Assembly: GCA_018268875.1 (NCBI GenBank)
Contig: JAFDVT010000734.1
Coordinates: forward strand, 1-11,208
Reading direction: 5' to 3'
DNA length: 11,208 nucleotides
Source: Acidobacteriota bacterium
GTDB taxonomy: Bacteria > Acidobacteriota > Terriglobia > Bryobacterales > Bryobacteraceae
Shown here in pieces: positions 1 to 7,723 of this stretch. Position 1 is the stretch's first letter, and every line of letters starts with the position of its first letter. A program made the position numbers and the translations under genes. Below the pieces are notes generated by a model. That model had not been told where the DNA came from. It was given only the letters and a program-made list of their open reading frames with translations, and ran no database searches.

Positions 1-540
1 CTGCGCGAAAGCGGCAACCGGATTTTTCTCGACCTCAAGATGTATGATATCAGCGAGACGGTGAAGCGGGCCGTGCGGCAGGTGTCGAAGCTTGGGGTGG
101 ATTTCCTCACCGTGCACGCAGTGCCGCAAGTGATGCGGGCGGCCGTCGAAGGGGCCTCCGGTTCTAGTCTGAAAATACTGGGCGTGACAGTACTCACTAG
201 CTTCGACAATACCGACCTCGAAGAGATGGGGCACCACTCGACGGTGGCGGAACTGGTGGCGCTACGTGTGGAACAGGCCGTTGCGGCCAAGGTGCAAGGC
301 GTGGTGTGTTCGCCCCGCGAGGTGGCGGCGGTTCGAGCGGCGGCGGGACCGGATTTTCAACTGATCACACCTGGTGTACGATCGGCGGGCGCCGCGGTGG
401 GCGATCAGAAACGAGTGGCGACGCCGGCCGATGCGATGCGCGATGGAGCGAGTTACCTGGTGATTGGGCGGCAGGTGACCCGAGCGCACGATCCGGCCGG
501 GGAAGTCCACCGGATATTGGGTGAACTATCTTTCGATTAA
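1..540 (+). CDS. pyrF: orotidine 5'-phosphate decarboxylase, 3' part (5' end outside window)
   Basis: Catalyses decarboxylation of OMP to UMP, the last step of de novo pyrimidine synthesis, in the cytoplasm. The frame is open from base 1 and ends in TAA, giving 179 codons; bacterial PyrF is usually about 230-240 residues, so roughly 55 N-terminal residues lie upstream, including the first substrate-binding Asp and Lys. The family signature FLDLKMYDI is at window codons 9-17, with the catalytic Asp11-x-Lys13-x-x-Asp16 set intact. Further barrel strands follow: GVTVLTS at codons 61-67, then the phosphate-binding C-terminal part TPGVR (123-127), GDQKR (134-138) and IGRQVT (155-160). All key residues visible here are conserved, so the enzyme looks functional. 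It is of the short bacterial type. The next gene starts 139 bp downstream behind what may be its own promoter, and I see no functional link between the two. The family call is very safe. Confidence 0.96.
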   Translation: MRESGNRIFLDLKMYDISETVKRAVRQVSKLGVDFLTVHAVPQVMRAAVEGASGSSLKILGVTVLTSFDNTDLEEMGHHSTVAELVALRVEQAVAAKVQGVVCSPREVAAVRAAAGPDFQLITPGVRSAGAAVGDQKRVATPADAMRDGASYLVIGRQVTRAHDPAGEVHRILGELSFD

Positions 541-565
541 CGCTGTAATCTGTTCGTGATATCCT
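537..565 (+). promoter_or_regulatory. possible sigma70-type promoter for the first receptor
   Basis: A -10-like TATCCT at 560-565 is preceded by TGA (557-559), an extended -10 arrangement. A -35-like TTAACG at 537-542 sits 17 bp upstream and overlaps the pyrF stop codon. Matches to the E. coli consensus are only 4 of 6 in each box, and acidobacterial promoter consensus is not well known to me. Transcription would begin near 572 and give a leader of about 108 nt. Low-confidence guess. Confidence 0.3.
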
Positions 566-589
566 GAGCCCATTGGGGGAAAGGCTCAG
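564..589 (+). other. inverted repeat / hairpin between pyrF and the first receptor
   Basis: CTGAGCC at 564-570 pairs perfectly with GGCTCAG at 583-589 across a 12-nt loop. No T-run follows directly, so it is not a standard Rho-independent terminator of pyrF. It could be part of a structured leader, an mRNA 3'-end stabiliser for pyrF, or a protein-binding palindrome. Immediately after it, AGC-TTCG-GCT (588-597) can form a small UUCG-capped stem. Confidence 0.55.
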
Positions 590-600
590 CTTCGGCTTGG

Positions 601-620
601 CACGGCATCACTGTGCCGTG
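601..620 (+). other. hairpin in the leader of the first receptor
   Basis: CACGGCA (601-607) pairs perfectly with TGCCGTG (614-620) over a 6-nt loop. A T6 run occurs at 641-646, but it is 20 nt from the stem, too far for a classical intrinsic terminator. A shifted alternative, GGCAC (599-603) with GTGCC (613-617), can form instead. The position upstream of the strong ribosome binding site would suit a leader regulatory structure, but I recognise no known riboswitch consensus; no cobalamin B12 box is visible. Confidence 0.55.
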
Positions 621-668
621 AGGGGTCGAATTGCGCTCGCTTTTTTCTCATCCGATTCCGAATTTTAC

Positions 669-675
669 AAGGAGG
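669..675 (+). promoter_or_regulatory. strong Shine-Dalgarno sequence of the first receptor
   Basis: AAGGAGG at 669-675 is a near-perfect anti-16S match, with 4 nt before the ATG at 680. It fixes the start codon and suggests efficient translation. The second receptor has only a poor GGGGA next to its ATG. Confidence 0.85.
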
Positions 676-679
676 GAAG

Positions 680-3600
680 ATGAGAATCACTCGTCTATCC
701 AGCATTCGTCTGGCGCTCCTGGCTGGTGTGCTTGCAACCGTAAGCGCATTTGGACAGGAGAACTACGGAACGATCCTTGGTAGCGTACTCGATCAATCCG
801 GCGCCGGAGTGCCCGGAGCGAAATTGTCCGCTGCCAGCCCTACGCTTCCGCAACCTATTGAAGTTGAAACCGACGCCAGTGGCCGTTATAACATGGGCCG
901 CGTTCCCGTCGGTGTGTATACCGTCACCGTGATCAAATCCGGTTTTGCGACGGTGAAACAAACCAATGTCGAGGTTAAGCTTGGCTCCTCGATCACGCTG
1001 AACCCCACGCTTCGCGTCAGCAACGTAGCTGACACGGTCGAGGTCACCGAGAGCGCAGTCTCGATCGACCCGACGTCGAGCCGTACACAAGTCAATATTA
1101 CGAGTCAGGTATTCGACAACCTGCCGCGTTCGCGCAGCTTTGAGTCGATTCTGACGATGGCCCCGGGCGTTCGCCTTGAGCCCAAGGCCTCCAGCGCCAC
1201 CGGTTTCGGCAACGATAGCCGCACCACTGGCGTTCAGGTGGACGGCGCTTCCGGATCCGAAAACGTCTACATCATCGACGGCGTCGAAGTATCTGACATC
1301 CGCCGTGGCACTCTCCGTTCTTCGAGCGCGATTCCGTTCGAATTCATCGCCGATGTTCAGGTCAAGAGCGCCGGTATCGAAGCCGATTCCGGTGGCGCCA
1401 CGGGTGGCGTCATCAATCTCGCGACCCGATCCGGCACGAATGATTTCCACGGCCAGATGCTCTATCAGTTCACCAACGAAGCGATGAATCCGCGTCCCCG
1501 CGGTTTCTGGAAGCTTTCGCCCTATCCTGGCGCGGCCGCGGACTTCTTCGCGCAGAAGCCGAAGGATGAATTCACCACGCAGTATCCCGGATTCATGCTT
1601 GGTGGACCGATCATCAAGAACCGTTTATTCTTCAACGCCGGTTACATGCCGGAGTATAAGCATCTTGTTCGCACCATGAACTACACGAACTCGGCCGGGC
1701 TCGATAACGGCAACCGCCAGTTCCGCCAGGATTCCCGTCAGCACTTCAGCCTGATGCGCCTGGACTACAACCCCCTCAGTAAGCTGCAGATCAACACCTC
1801 GTGGGTGTGGGCTCCGCTCAAGGTTATGGGCGCCCTTCCGTCGAGCACGGATCCCCGTGGTGTCAATCCCCCGTCCAACAACCTGGGCATCCAGGGTGGA
1901 TACCAGCCGGCGCAGCAGTACAGCGCCTCTGCCACCTACACGTTCAGCTCGCGCTTCCTTGTGAGCGCCCGCTACGGATACCGCTACCAGAACGACAAGA
2001 TGTTCAACTACGGCTTGTCGACGCTTCCGTTCATCACCTACTCGGGCAACCAGGGCGCGCCGGAAGGTGTCCCCGTTCCCGGTGGCGTTGGCTACTCGAA
2101 CGTGACCAGCACGCTGCAGACGCAGTACGATCAAACGACCCGTCACAACGTCTACCTCGACGGTTCGTACCTGTCGGGCTCGCACACTCTCAAGTTTGGC
2201 TACGCGCTCAATCGCCTTGGCAACCAGGTGTTGTCTGACTTCACCAACGGCCGCTTCCAGATCTACTGGAACCAGGCCTTTAGCCGTGGTCCGATCAACC
2301 AGCAGCGTGGCGCCTATGGCTACTACCTCTGGCAGGACGGCGTCCGTCTGAACAATGGCGCCAACAGCCGGAACCAGGGCCTCTACGTCAACGACAACTG
2401 GCGCGCGACCCGCCGCCTGACTCTCAACCTCGGTGTCCGCATCGAAAACGAGTTCCTGCCGCCTTACACCCAGACCGCCAACGGCCGCGCCGTCGGCAAC
2501 CCGATCAGCTTCGGCTGGGGCAGCAAGGTTGCTCCCCGTCTCGGCGCCGCATGGGACGTTCTCGGCGACGGCAAGTGGAAGCTGTCCGGCTCCTTCGGCC
2601 TGTACTACGATCTCCTCAAGTACGAAATCGCTCGCGGCAGCTTTGGCGGCGATTACTGGTGGACACACGCCTACAAGCTCGACAACCCGAACGTTCTCCT
2701 GCTTGGCAAGGCCAATCCCGGCGTGCTCGGCGAAAAGATCACGGGCTACAACAACCGCACTCTCCCGATCGATGCGAATGGCAACTGGGCCGGTGTCGAC
2801 CCCGACATCAAGCCGTACACGCAGCGTGAATTCACCGTTCGTCTCGACCATGCTCTGAGCAGCCGCCTGACGGCGACGATTCGCTATAGCCGCAAGCAAC
2901 TGCTCCGCGTGATCGAAGACATCGGCGTCCTCGACGCGGATGGCAGCGAACAGTACGTGATCGGCAACCCCGGTTTCGGTCTCACTCGCAACGATCCTTC
3001 GCATGTCTACGACGGCAAGGCTCCCTCGGGCGAATACCTCGTTCCGAAAGCCAAGCGCAACTATGACGGCATCGAGTTCCGCATCCAGGGCCAGGTTACC
3101 CGTAGCATCTATGCATTGGCTAGCTACACCTACAGCCGTTTGTATGGCAACTACTCCGGCCAGGCGAACTCCGATGAAAACGGCCGCTCCGATCCGGGTG
3201 TTTCCCGCGCGTTCGATCTCCCCTACTACTACTTCAATAGCAAGGGACAGAACTCGGAAGGCCGTCTGGCGACGGACCGTCCGCACGCCATCACCTTCTT
3301 CGGCAGCCACGATCATAAGTGGCTCGGTGGTCTGACGAACATCGGCATCAGCCAGGTTGCCTTCTCGGGTAGCCCGTTGTCGACTCAGATGATCTACATC
3401 TCCGCTCCGACGTTCCCCAATGGCCGTGGTGATTTGGGCCGTACGCCGTTCTATACCCAGACGGACGTAACGCTCAAGCACACGTTCAAGCTCAACGATC
3501 GTTGGAGCATGGCGCCCGAAGCTTACTTCCAGAACATCTTCAACCAGAACGCTGTTCTCAACGTCTCGCAGCAGATCAATGTCAGCGGCGCGATAACCGA

Positions 3601-3772
3601 TGCTCCTAACGTGCTTCCGTTGTCGAAGTTCTTCGCTGGCTACAACGTGAATGACTACGTGAATCCGTCGAACCCCTACGGTACGGCGGCTCCTTACAAC
3701 GTCATTTACGGCCGGCCGATTTCGTACCAGGCTCCTCGCAACATCCGCTTGGGCCTGCGTATCATGTTCTAA
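680..3772 (+). CDS. Oar-like TonB-dependent receptor with carboxypeptidase-regulatory-like N-terminal domain (1030 aa)
   Basis: Predicted outer-membrane beta-barrel receptor; substrate unknown. Residues 1-25 form a Sec signal peptide (basic MRITRLSSIR, hydrophobic core, cleavage probably after AFG). Residues about 29-115 are a CarboxypepD_reg-like beta-sandwich (GTILGSVLDQSG, then DASGRYNMGRVPVGVYTVTV). A TonB-box-like TVEVTES is at 119-125. A plug domain follows at about 140-255 (FDNLPRSRSF, IIDGVEV, GGVINLATRSGTNDFHG), then a long barrel with the family hallmark GGPIIKNRLF at 308-317 and a C-terminal strand ending in Phe, as outer-membrane barrels usually do. Length around 1000-1200 aa fits the acidobacterial/Oar family. 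I see no cysteine in the whole protein. The ATG is set by the strong SD at 669-675. There is no SusD-like partner nearby, so uptake of a sugar polymer is only a guess. The gene ends at a strong terminator and is probably monocistronic. Confidence 0.93.
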   Translation: MRITRLSSIRLALLAGVLATVSAFGQENYGTILGSVLDQSGAGVPGAKLSAASPTLPQPIEVETDASGRYNMGRVPVGVYTVTVIKSGFATVKQTNVEVKLGSSITLNPTLRVSNVADTVEVTESAVSIDPTSSRTQVNITSQVFDNLPRSRSFESILTMAPGVRLEPKASSATGFGNDSRTTGVQVDGASGSENVYIIDGVEVSDIRRGTLRSSSAIPFEFIADVQVKSAGIEADSGGATGGVINLATRSGTNDFHGQMLYQFTNEAMNPRPRGFWKLSPYPGAAADFFAQKPKDEFTTQYPGFMLGGPIIKNRLFFNAGYMPEYKHLVRTMNYTNSAGLDNGNRQFRQDSRQHFSLMRLDYNPLSKLQINTSWVWAPLKVMGALPSSTDPRGVNPPSNNLGIQGGYQPAQQYSASATYTFSSRFLVSARYGYRYQNDKMFNYGLSTLPFITYSGNQGAPEGVPVPGGVGYSNVTSTLQTQYDQTTRHNVYLDGSYLSGSHTLKFGYALNRLGNQVLSDFTNGRFQIYWNQAFSRGPINQQRGAYGYYLWQDGVRLNNGANSRNQGLYVNDNWRATRRLTLNLGVRIENEFLPPYTQTANGRAVGNPISFGWGSKVAPRLGAAWDVLGDGKWKLSGSFGLYYDLLKYEIARGSFGGDYWWTHAYKLDNPNVLLLGKANPGVLGEKITGYNNRTLPIDANGNWAGVDPDIKPYTQREFTVRLDHALSSRLTATIRYSRKQLLRVIEDIGVLDADGSEQYVIGNPGFGLTRNDPSHVYDGKAPSGEYLVPKAKRNYDGIEFRIQGQVTRSIYALASYTYSRLYGNYSGQANSDENGRSDPGVSRAFDLPYYYFNSKGQNSEGRLATDRPHAITFFGSHDHKWLGGLTNIGISQVAFSGSPLSTQMIYISAPTFPNGRGDLGRTPFYTQTDVTLKHTFKLNDRWSMAPEAYFQNIFNQNAVLNVSQQINVSGAITDAPNVLPLSKFFAGYNVNDYVNPSNPYGTAAPYNVIYGRPISYQAPRNIRLGLRIMF

Positions 3773-3793
3773 AGCTGGAACGATCGTTGTCAG

Positions 3794-3842
3794 AACGGCC
3801 GGTGCACCTTAAGCGGGTGTACCGGCCGTTTCGCTTTTTTTT
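3794..3842 (+). terminator. strong Rho-independent terminator of the first receptor
   Basis: A 15-bp stem is formed by 3794-3808 and 3816-3830 around a 7-nt loop. It is fully paired apart from one G-U wobble and has the GC-rich core ACGGCCGGT. A run of eight T occurs at 3835-3842, after TCGC. It lies 21 bp past the receptor stop codon and should isolate this gene transcriptionally from the second receptor. Confidence 0.95.
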
Positions 3843-3843
3843 C

Positions 3844-3921
3844 CAAGCGTTTACATTTTATGGAAGTATTCGGATTCCAAAAGTCACAGAGAATCAAGCG
3901 CTTACGTTGGATTAAACGTTG
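3844..3921. promoter_or_regulatory. cluster of CG-centred operator-like sites upstream of the second receptor
   Basis: Three sites fit or nearly fit the AAnCGnTT core typical of LacI/GalR-family operators: AAGCGTTT (3845-3852), the perfect palindrome AAGCGCTT (3896-3903) and AAACGTTG (3914-3921, one mismatch). The first two are part of a 14-bp direct repeat, CAAGCGyTTACrTT, at 3844-3857 and 3895-3908 (12 of 14 bases identical), with centres 51 bp apart, about five helical turns. LacI-family control is inferred from the core motif alone; no regulator gene is in the window. Confidence 0.35.
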
Positions 3922-3925
3922 TTAA

Positions 3926-3955
3926 TTTCCACGCCGGGATAGGAAATTTTATGTA
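3926..3955 (+). promoter_or_regulatory. weak candidate promoter of the second receptor
   Basis: TTTCCA (3926-3931) and TATGTA (3950-3955) with an 18-bp spacer are the best -35/-10 pair I can see in this AT-richer stretch, but the -10 matches the consensus at only 3 of 6 positions. The remainder of the 3843-4018 gap holds the operator-like sites and a leader of roughly 55 nt with a poor ribosome binding site (GGGGA at 4011-4015, 3 nt from the ATG). Treat as tentative. Confidence 0.2.
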
Positions 3956-4018
3956 TCCTTAACGCTAACGATACCCTGTGTTCCGTCTGTAAAGAACTCG
4001 GGATCCGATTGGGGAAAC

Positions 4019-7000
4019 ATGAACCGACTTCTGTCCGCACTGGCGCTGAGCGGCCTTTGCACGCTCACTTTGTTCGCTCAGACTTCTTCCGTTTCCGGCA
4101 CGGTGACCGATCCGTCCGGCGCTCTTATTCCGAACGCGAGCCTGGAGCTTGACAGTTCCGCAACCGGTGTTCATCGCGAAACCAAGGGCGACAGCGAAGG
4201 CCGCTACTCCTTTTTGCAGGTCGCGCCGGGCTTGTACACCCTCACCGCCAAAGTCGCCGGTTTTTCCGACGTCACCGTAAACAACGTCCGGCTTCTGGTG
4301 GCGACGCCGATGACGCTGAACGTCGTGTTCGAAAAACTCGGGCAGACGCAAACCACCATCTCCGTCACGGCCGAAGGTACCCAGGTGAATACCACCGACG
4401 CGTCCTTGGGCAATGCCATCGGCGACCGTCCGATTTTGCAGTTGCCGTTCAACGCGCGCAACGTCGTGGGACTTCTGGCGATTCAGCCGGGTGTCACCTT
4501 TATCGAAGAGCCTCGTCCGGGGTTCCTGAATGACTATCGCTCGGGAGCGGTGAACGGCGGCAAGTCCGACCAGGCGAACGTGACGCTGGACGGCATGGAC
4601 GTCAACGACCAGGAAAACCGCTCGGCGTTTACCAGCGTGCTGCGCGTGACGCTCGATTCGGTGCAGGAGTTCCGCACCACGACGACGAATTCCGGCGCGC
4701 AGGAAGGCCGCACGTCCGGCGCCCAGGTCGCGCTGGTGACCAAGGCCGGCACCAACGACCTCCACGGTTCGCTGTACGAGTTCCATCGCAATACGTTGAC
4801 CAGCGCCAATAGCTGGTTCCGCAACCGCATCGGCAATCCTCGCGAGACTCTGATCCGCAATGTCTACGGCGTGGCGCTGGGTGGTCCGATCATCAAGAAC
4901 CGCCTGTTTATCTTCGGCAATTACGAAGGCCGCCGGGACCGCAGCGCCGCCGAAGTGACGCGCACGATTCCGAACATGGACATTCGCGAAGGCATCTTTA
5001 CGTATGTCAACCGCTCGGGCGGCATCAGCAAGTTGACGCCGGAGCAGGTTCGCCAACAGGATCCACTGGGCATCGGCGCGAACCCCGCTGTGCTCGCGCT
5101 GTACAAGACGTATCCGGTTCCCAACGAACCGCTGTTCGGCGATCGCCTGAACACGTCGGGTTACCGCTTTACGGCGCCGACGCCGTTGAACTGGAACACC
5201 TATGTTCTGAAGCTGGACTGGAAGGTGGACTCCGCCGGCCGCCATTCGGCGTTCGCTCGCGGCAACCTGCAGAATGACCGTTACGCCAACGGTCTACCGC
5301 AGTTCCCCAACGAGGCGCCGACCAACGTGTTTCTCGAAAATTCAAAGGGCTACACGCTGGGTTTGACCTCGGTGTTGACGACCACGCTGGTGAGCAACTT
5401 CCGGTTCGGTCTGACGCGCCAGGGCGTGGAGAACACCGGGTTCCAGTCCGTGCCGTACGCGACGCTGCGCGACGTCGACGGCCGCTATTCGAGCACCCGT
5501 GGCACGCGCCGCATTACGCCCGTCTACCAGATGTCGGAAGACTTGAACTGGACCAAGGGCGCGCATACCATACAGTTCGGCGGCGTGATCCGCACGATTC
5601 GGAACATCCGTGCGAACAAGTCGAACTCGTTCAGTCAGGCGATTTCGAACGCCAGTTGGCTGAGCGGCGTGGGTTCCGCGTACCAGGTGGCCGACGCGGC
5701 GAATTCGACGCCGTACCGCCGCCAGTTCAACAACCTGCTGGGCGTCCTGTCGGAACTCGACCGGCGCGCCAACTACGACCTGGACGGCAATCTCTTCGCC
5801 GAAGGCGCGGCGATCCCCCGCCAGTTCAACATGGAAGAGTACGAGATGTACGCGCAGGACACCTGGAAGGTCACTCGCGGGCTGACGATCACGGCCGGAT
5901 TGCGGTATTCGCTCAATCCGCCGGTGTATGAGGCCAACGGGTACCAGACCTCGGCGAACATCCCGCTGGGCGACTGGTTCAACACCCGCGGCGGTCTGGC
6001 GGACAAAGGTCTGAGCCAGGTAGGCGCGGGCCGTATCACGTACAACCTGGCGAGCAGCGCACAGGGGCGTCCGCTCTACGACTACTTCAAAAATTGGCAG
6101 CCGCGTCTCGCGCTGGCGTATTCGCCGCAGGGCAACGATGGCTTCTCCAAGTGGCTCTTCGGTGGACCGGGACGGACCTCGATCCGCGCCGGGTTCGGCA
6201 TGTACTACGACCTGATCGGTCAGCCTCTAACCCGCTTGCAGGACGCGACGGCGCTGGGCTTCTCGACCCTGCTGCAGAATTCCGCGAACCAGAGCGCTCG
6301 GACATCGCCGCGCTTTACGGGTCCGTTCAACCTGCCGTCGACGGGGTTCCCGACGCCTCCCAAGGGCGGGTTCCCGCAGACGCAGCCGGACATCTTCCAG
6401 ATCACGACCGGCGTGGACGATACGCTGAAGGCGCCGTACACGATGAACATGAACTTCTCGCTGGGCCGTGAGTACCGCGGCGGCTGGTTCGTGCAGGGAT
6501 CGTATGTGGGCCGCCTGTCGCGCCGTTCGCTGGTGCGCGACGATCTGGCGATGCCGACCAATCTGAAGGATCCCGCTTCGGGCCAGACGTACTTCGACGC
6601 CGCCCGCATCCTGGCGAAACTGGCCATTGCCGGTACGCCGACCTCGTCCGTGCAGCGCGTGCCGTTCTGGGAAAACATGTGGCCGGGAGCGGCCGGCGGC
6701 GGCCAAACCGCGACCCAGAACATGTACGACCTGTACTCGTCGGTGGGCGCGGATTACACCACGGCGCTGGTGGCGGCGGACCTCGACTGCGATCCGTCCT
6801 GCAGCAAGCTTGGCCCGTACGCGATCTTCAATTCGCAGTACTCGTCGCTTGCCGCCGCGCGGTCGCGCGGACATGGCAACTACCACGCCATGCAGTGGAC
6901 CGTACGCAAACGCTTTGAGGCTGGATATTCGTTCGACTTCAACTACACGTGGTCGAAATCGACGGACTTGTCCTCGGGCCGCGAAGGCGAAGGCGGCACG

Positions 7001-7660
7001 TTCGGACAGCTTCGCAACGCGTGGTTCCCGGGCTTGAACAAGGGCGTGTCGGATTACGATACGACGCACATTGTTTCGGCGCAGGCCGTTTGGGAAATCC
7101 CGCTCGGCAAGGGTAAGAAGTGGCTGAACGGCGTCACCAACTTTGGCGACATTCTGGTGAGCGGCTGGCAGTTGTCGGGCATCTGGCGGCAAACCTCCGG
7201 GTTCGCCAACAGCATCCTGTCCGATACCGGCTGGGGCACCAACTGGAACGTCCTGTCGTTTGCCAACGTGAGTGGTCCGGTGGGGCAGACGGGGTCGTTC
7301 AAGAACGCGGTGAATGCCAACGGCGTTGGAACCGATCCGAACATCTTTGCCAACCCGGCGGCGGCGTACAAGGCGTTTTCGGAAGCGTTACCCGGCGACG
7401 TGGGCGCCCGCAACGTGATTCGCGGCGACGGTGTCTTCACCATCGACGCGGCTCTGGCCAAGCGCTTCAAGCTGTTCACGCTGCGCGATCATCCGCACAC
7501 GCTGCAGATCCGCGCGGAAGGCTTCAACATCACCAACTCGGTTCGCTTCGACCCCGACAGCATCAACTGGGGCATTTCGAATCGCGCCATCTTCGGCACC
7601 TATACGGATCAGCTGGGTTCGCCTCGCGTGTTCCAGTTCGGTGCGCGTTACGAATTCTAA
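4019..7660 (+). CDS. second Oar-like TonB-dependent receptor with carboxypeptidase-regulatory-like domain (1213 aa)
   Basis: A second predicted outer-membrane receptor, 183 aa longer than its upstream neighbour. Residues 1-20 are a signal peptide with cleavage probably after LFA; Cys14 is not in a good lipobox. A CarboxypepD_reg-like domain spans about 23-108 (SVSGTVTDPSG, EGRYSFLQVAPGLYTL). TonB-box-like TISVTAEG is at 113-120, and the plug begins at about 138 (LQLPFNARNVVGLLAIQPGV, the family's LPLNGRN-type motif, 140-159). GGPIIKNRLF is at 288-297 and the last residue is Phe. The only cysteines after the signal peptide are Cys924 and Cys928, in a probable extracellular loop. Both receptors share domain order and several motifs but diverge strongly elsewhere, so they look like old paralogues, not a recent duplication. 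The ligand is unknown. The start codon has only GGGGA upstream, so translation may be weaker than that of the first receptor. Confidence 0.93.
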   Translation: MNRLLSALALSGLCTLTLFAQTSSVSGTVTDPSGALIPNASLELDSSATGVHRETKGDSEGRYSFLQVAPGLYTLTAKVAGFSDVTVNNVRLLVATPMTLNVVFEKLGQTQTTISVTAEGTQVNTTDASLGNAIGDRPILQLPFNARNVVGLLAIQPGVTFIEEPRPGFLNDYRSGAVNGGKSDQANVTLDGMDVNDQENRSAFTSVLRVTLDSVQEFRTTTTNSGAQEGRTSGAQVALVTKAGTNDLHGSLYEFHRNTLTSANSWFRNRIGNPRETLIRNVYGVALGGPIIKNRLFIFGNYEGRRDRSAAEVTRTIPNMDIREGIFTYVNRSGGISKLTPEQVRQQDPLGIGANPAVLALYKTYPVPNEPLFGDRLNTSGYRFTAPTPLNWNTYVLKLDWKVDSAGRHSAFARGNLQNDRYANGLPQFPNEAPTNVFLENSKGYTLGLTSVLTTTLVSNFRFGLTRQGVENTGFQSVPYATLRDVDGRYSSTRGTRRITPVYQMSEDLNWTKGAHTIQFGGVIRTIRNIRANKSNSFSQAISNASWLSGVGSAYQVADAANSTPYRRQFNNLLGVLSELDRRANYDLDGNLFAEGAAIPRQFNMEEYEMYAQDTWKVTRGLTITAGLRYSLNPPVYEANGYQTSANIPLGDWFNTRGGLADKGLSQVGAGRITYNLASSAQGRPLYDYFKNWQPRLALAYSPQGNDGFSKWLFGGPGRTSIRAGFGMYYDLIGQPLTRLQDATALGFSTLLQNSANQSARTSPRFTGPFNLPSTGFPTPPKGGFPQTQPDIFQITTGVDDTLKAPYTMNMNFSLGREYRGGWFVQGSYVGRLSRRSLVRDDLAMPTNLKDPASGQTYFDAARILAKLAIAGTPTSSVQRVPFWENMWPGAAGGGQTATQNMYDLYSSVGADYTTALVAADLDCDPSCSKLGPYAIFNSQYSSLAAARSRGHGNYHAMQWTVRKRFEAGYSFDFNYTWSKSTDLSSGREGEGGTFGQLRNAWFPGLNKGVSDYDTTHIVSAQAVWEIPLGKGKKWLNGVTNFGDILVSGWQLSGIWRQTSGFANSILSDTGWGTNWNVLSFANVSGPVGQTGSFKNAVNANGVGTDPNIFANPAAAYKAFSEALPGDVGARNVIRGDGVFTIDAALAKRFKLFTLRDHPHTLQIRAEGFNITNSVRFDPDSINWGISNRAIFGTYTDQLGSPRVFQFGARYEF

Positions 7661-7686
7661 CTCGCGAGTTGCTTCAGGGTTAGATG

Positions 7687-7723
7687 AAAGGGGCGGGTCC
7701 TTCTCTCGGGACTCGCCCTTTTT
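7687..7723. terminator. Rho-independent terminator between convergent genes
   Basis: The stem GGGCGGGTCC (7691-7700) pairs with GGACTCGCCC (7709-7718), with one G-U wobble and an 8-nt loop, followed by T5 at 7719-7723. It serves the second receptor, whose stop is 30 bp upstream. On the minus strand the same stem is followed only by a short T run (AAA at 7687-7689 on the plus strand), so it may also stop hydrolase transcripts less efficiently. The hydrolase stop codon begins right beside it, at 7724-7726. Confidence 0.9.

Noticed and set aside
601..646. Hairpin 601-620 plus T6 at 641-646 as a Rho-independent terminator of pyrF
   Set aside because: Twenty bases separate stem and T-run, and no stem directly abuts the T-run, so the pair does not meet the usual terminator form.
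1625..3481. A 618-codon open frame on the minus strand, antisense to the first receptor
   Set aside because: Its translation is a low-information Val/Ala/Arg-rich sequence with no recognisable domain. Such frames arise from codon bias in high-GC genes, and the sense strand encodes a clear receptor here.
3965..5245. A 426-codon minus-strand frame antisense to the second receptor and its promoter
   Set aside because: Composition is typical of a shadow frame (Arg, His, Gln, Ala rich), with no motifs, and the sense frame contains the signal peptide and plug domain.
6227..7192. A 321-codon minus-strand frame inside the second receptor
   Set aside because: Arg-rich shadow frame without domains, opposite the barrel-coding region.
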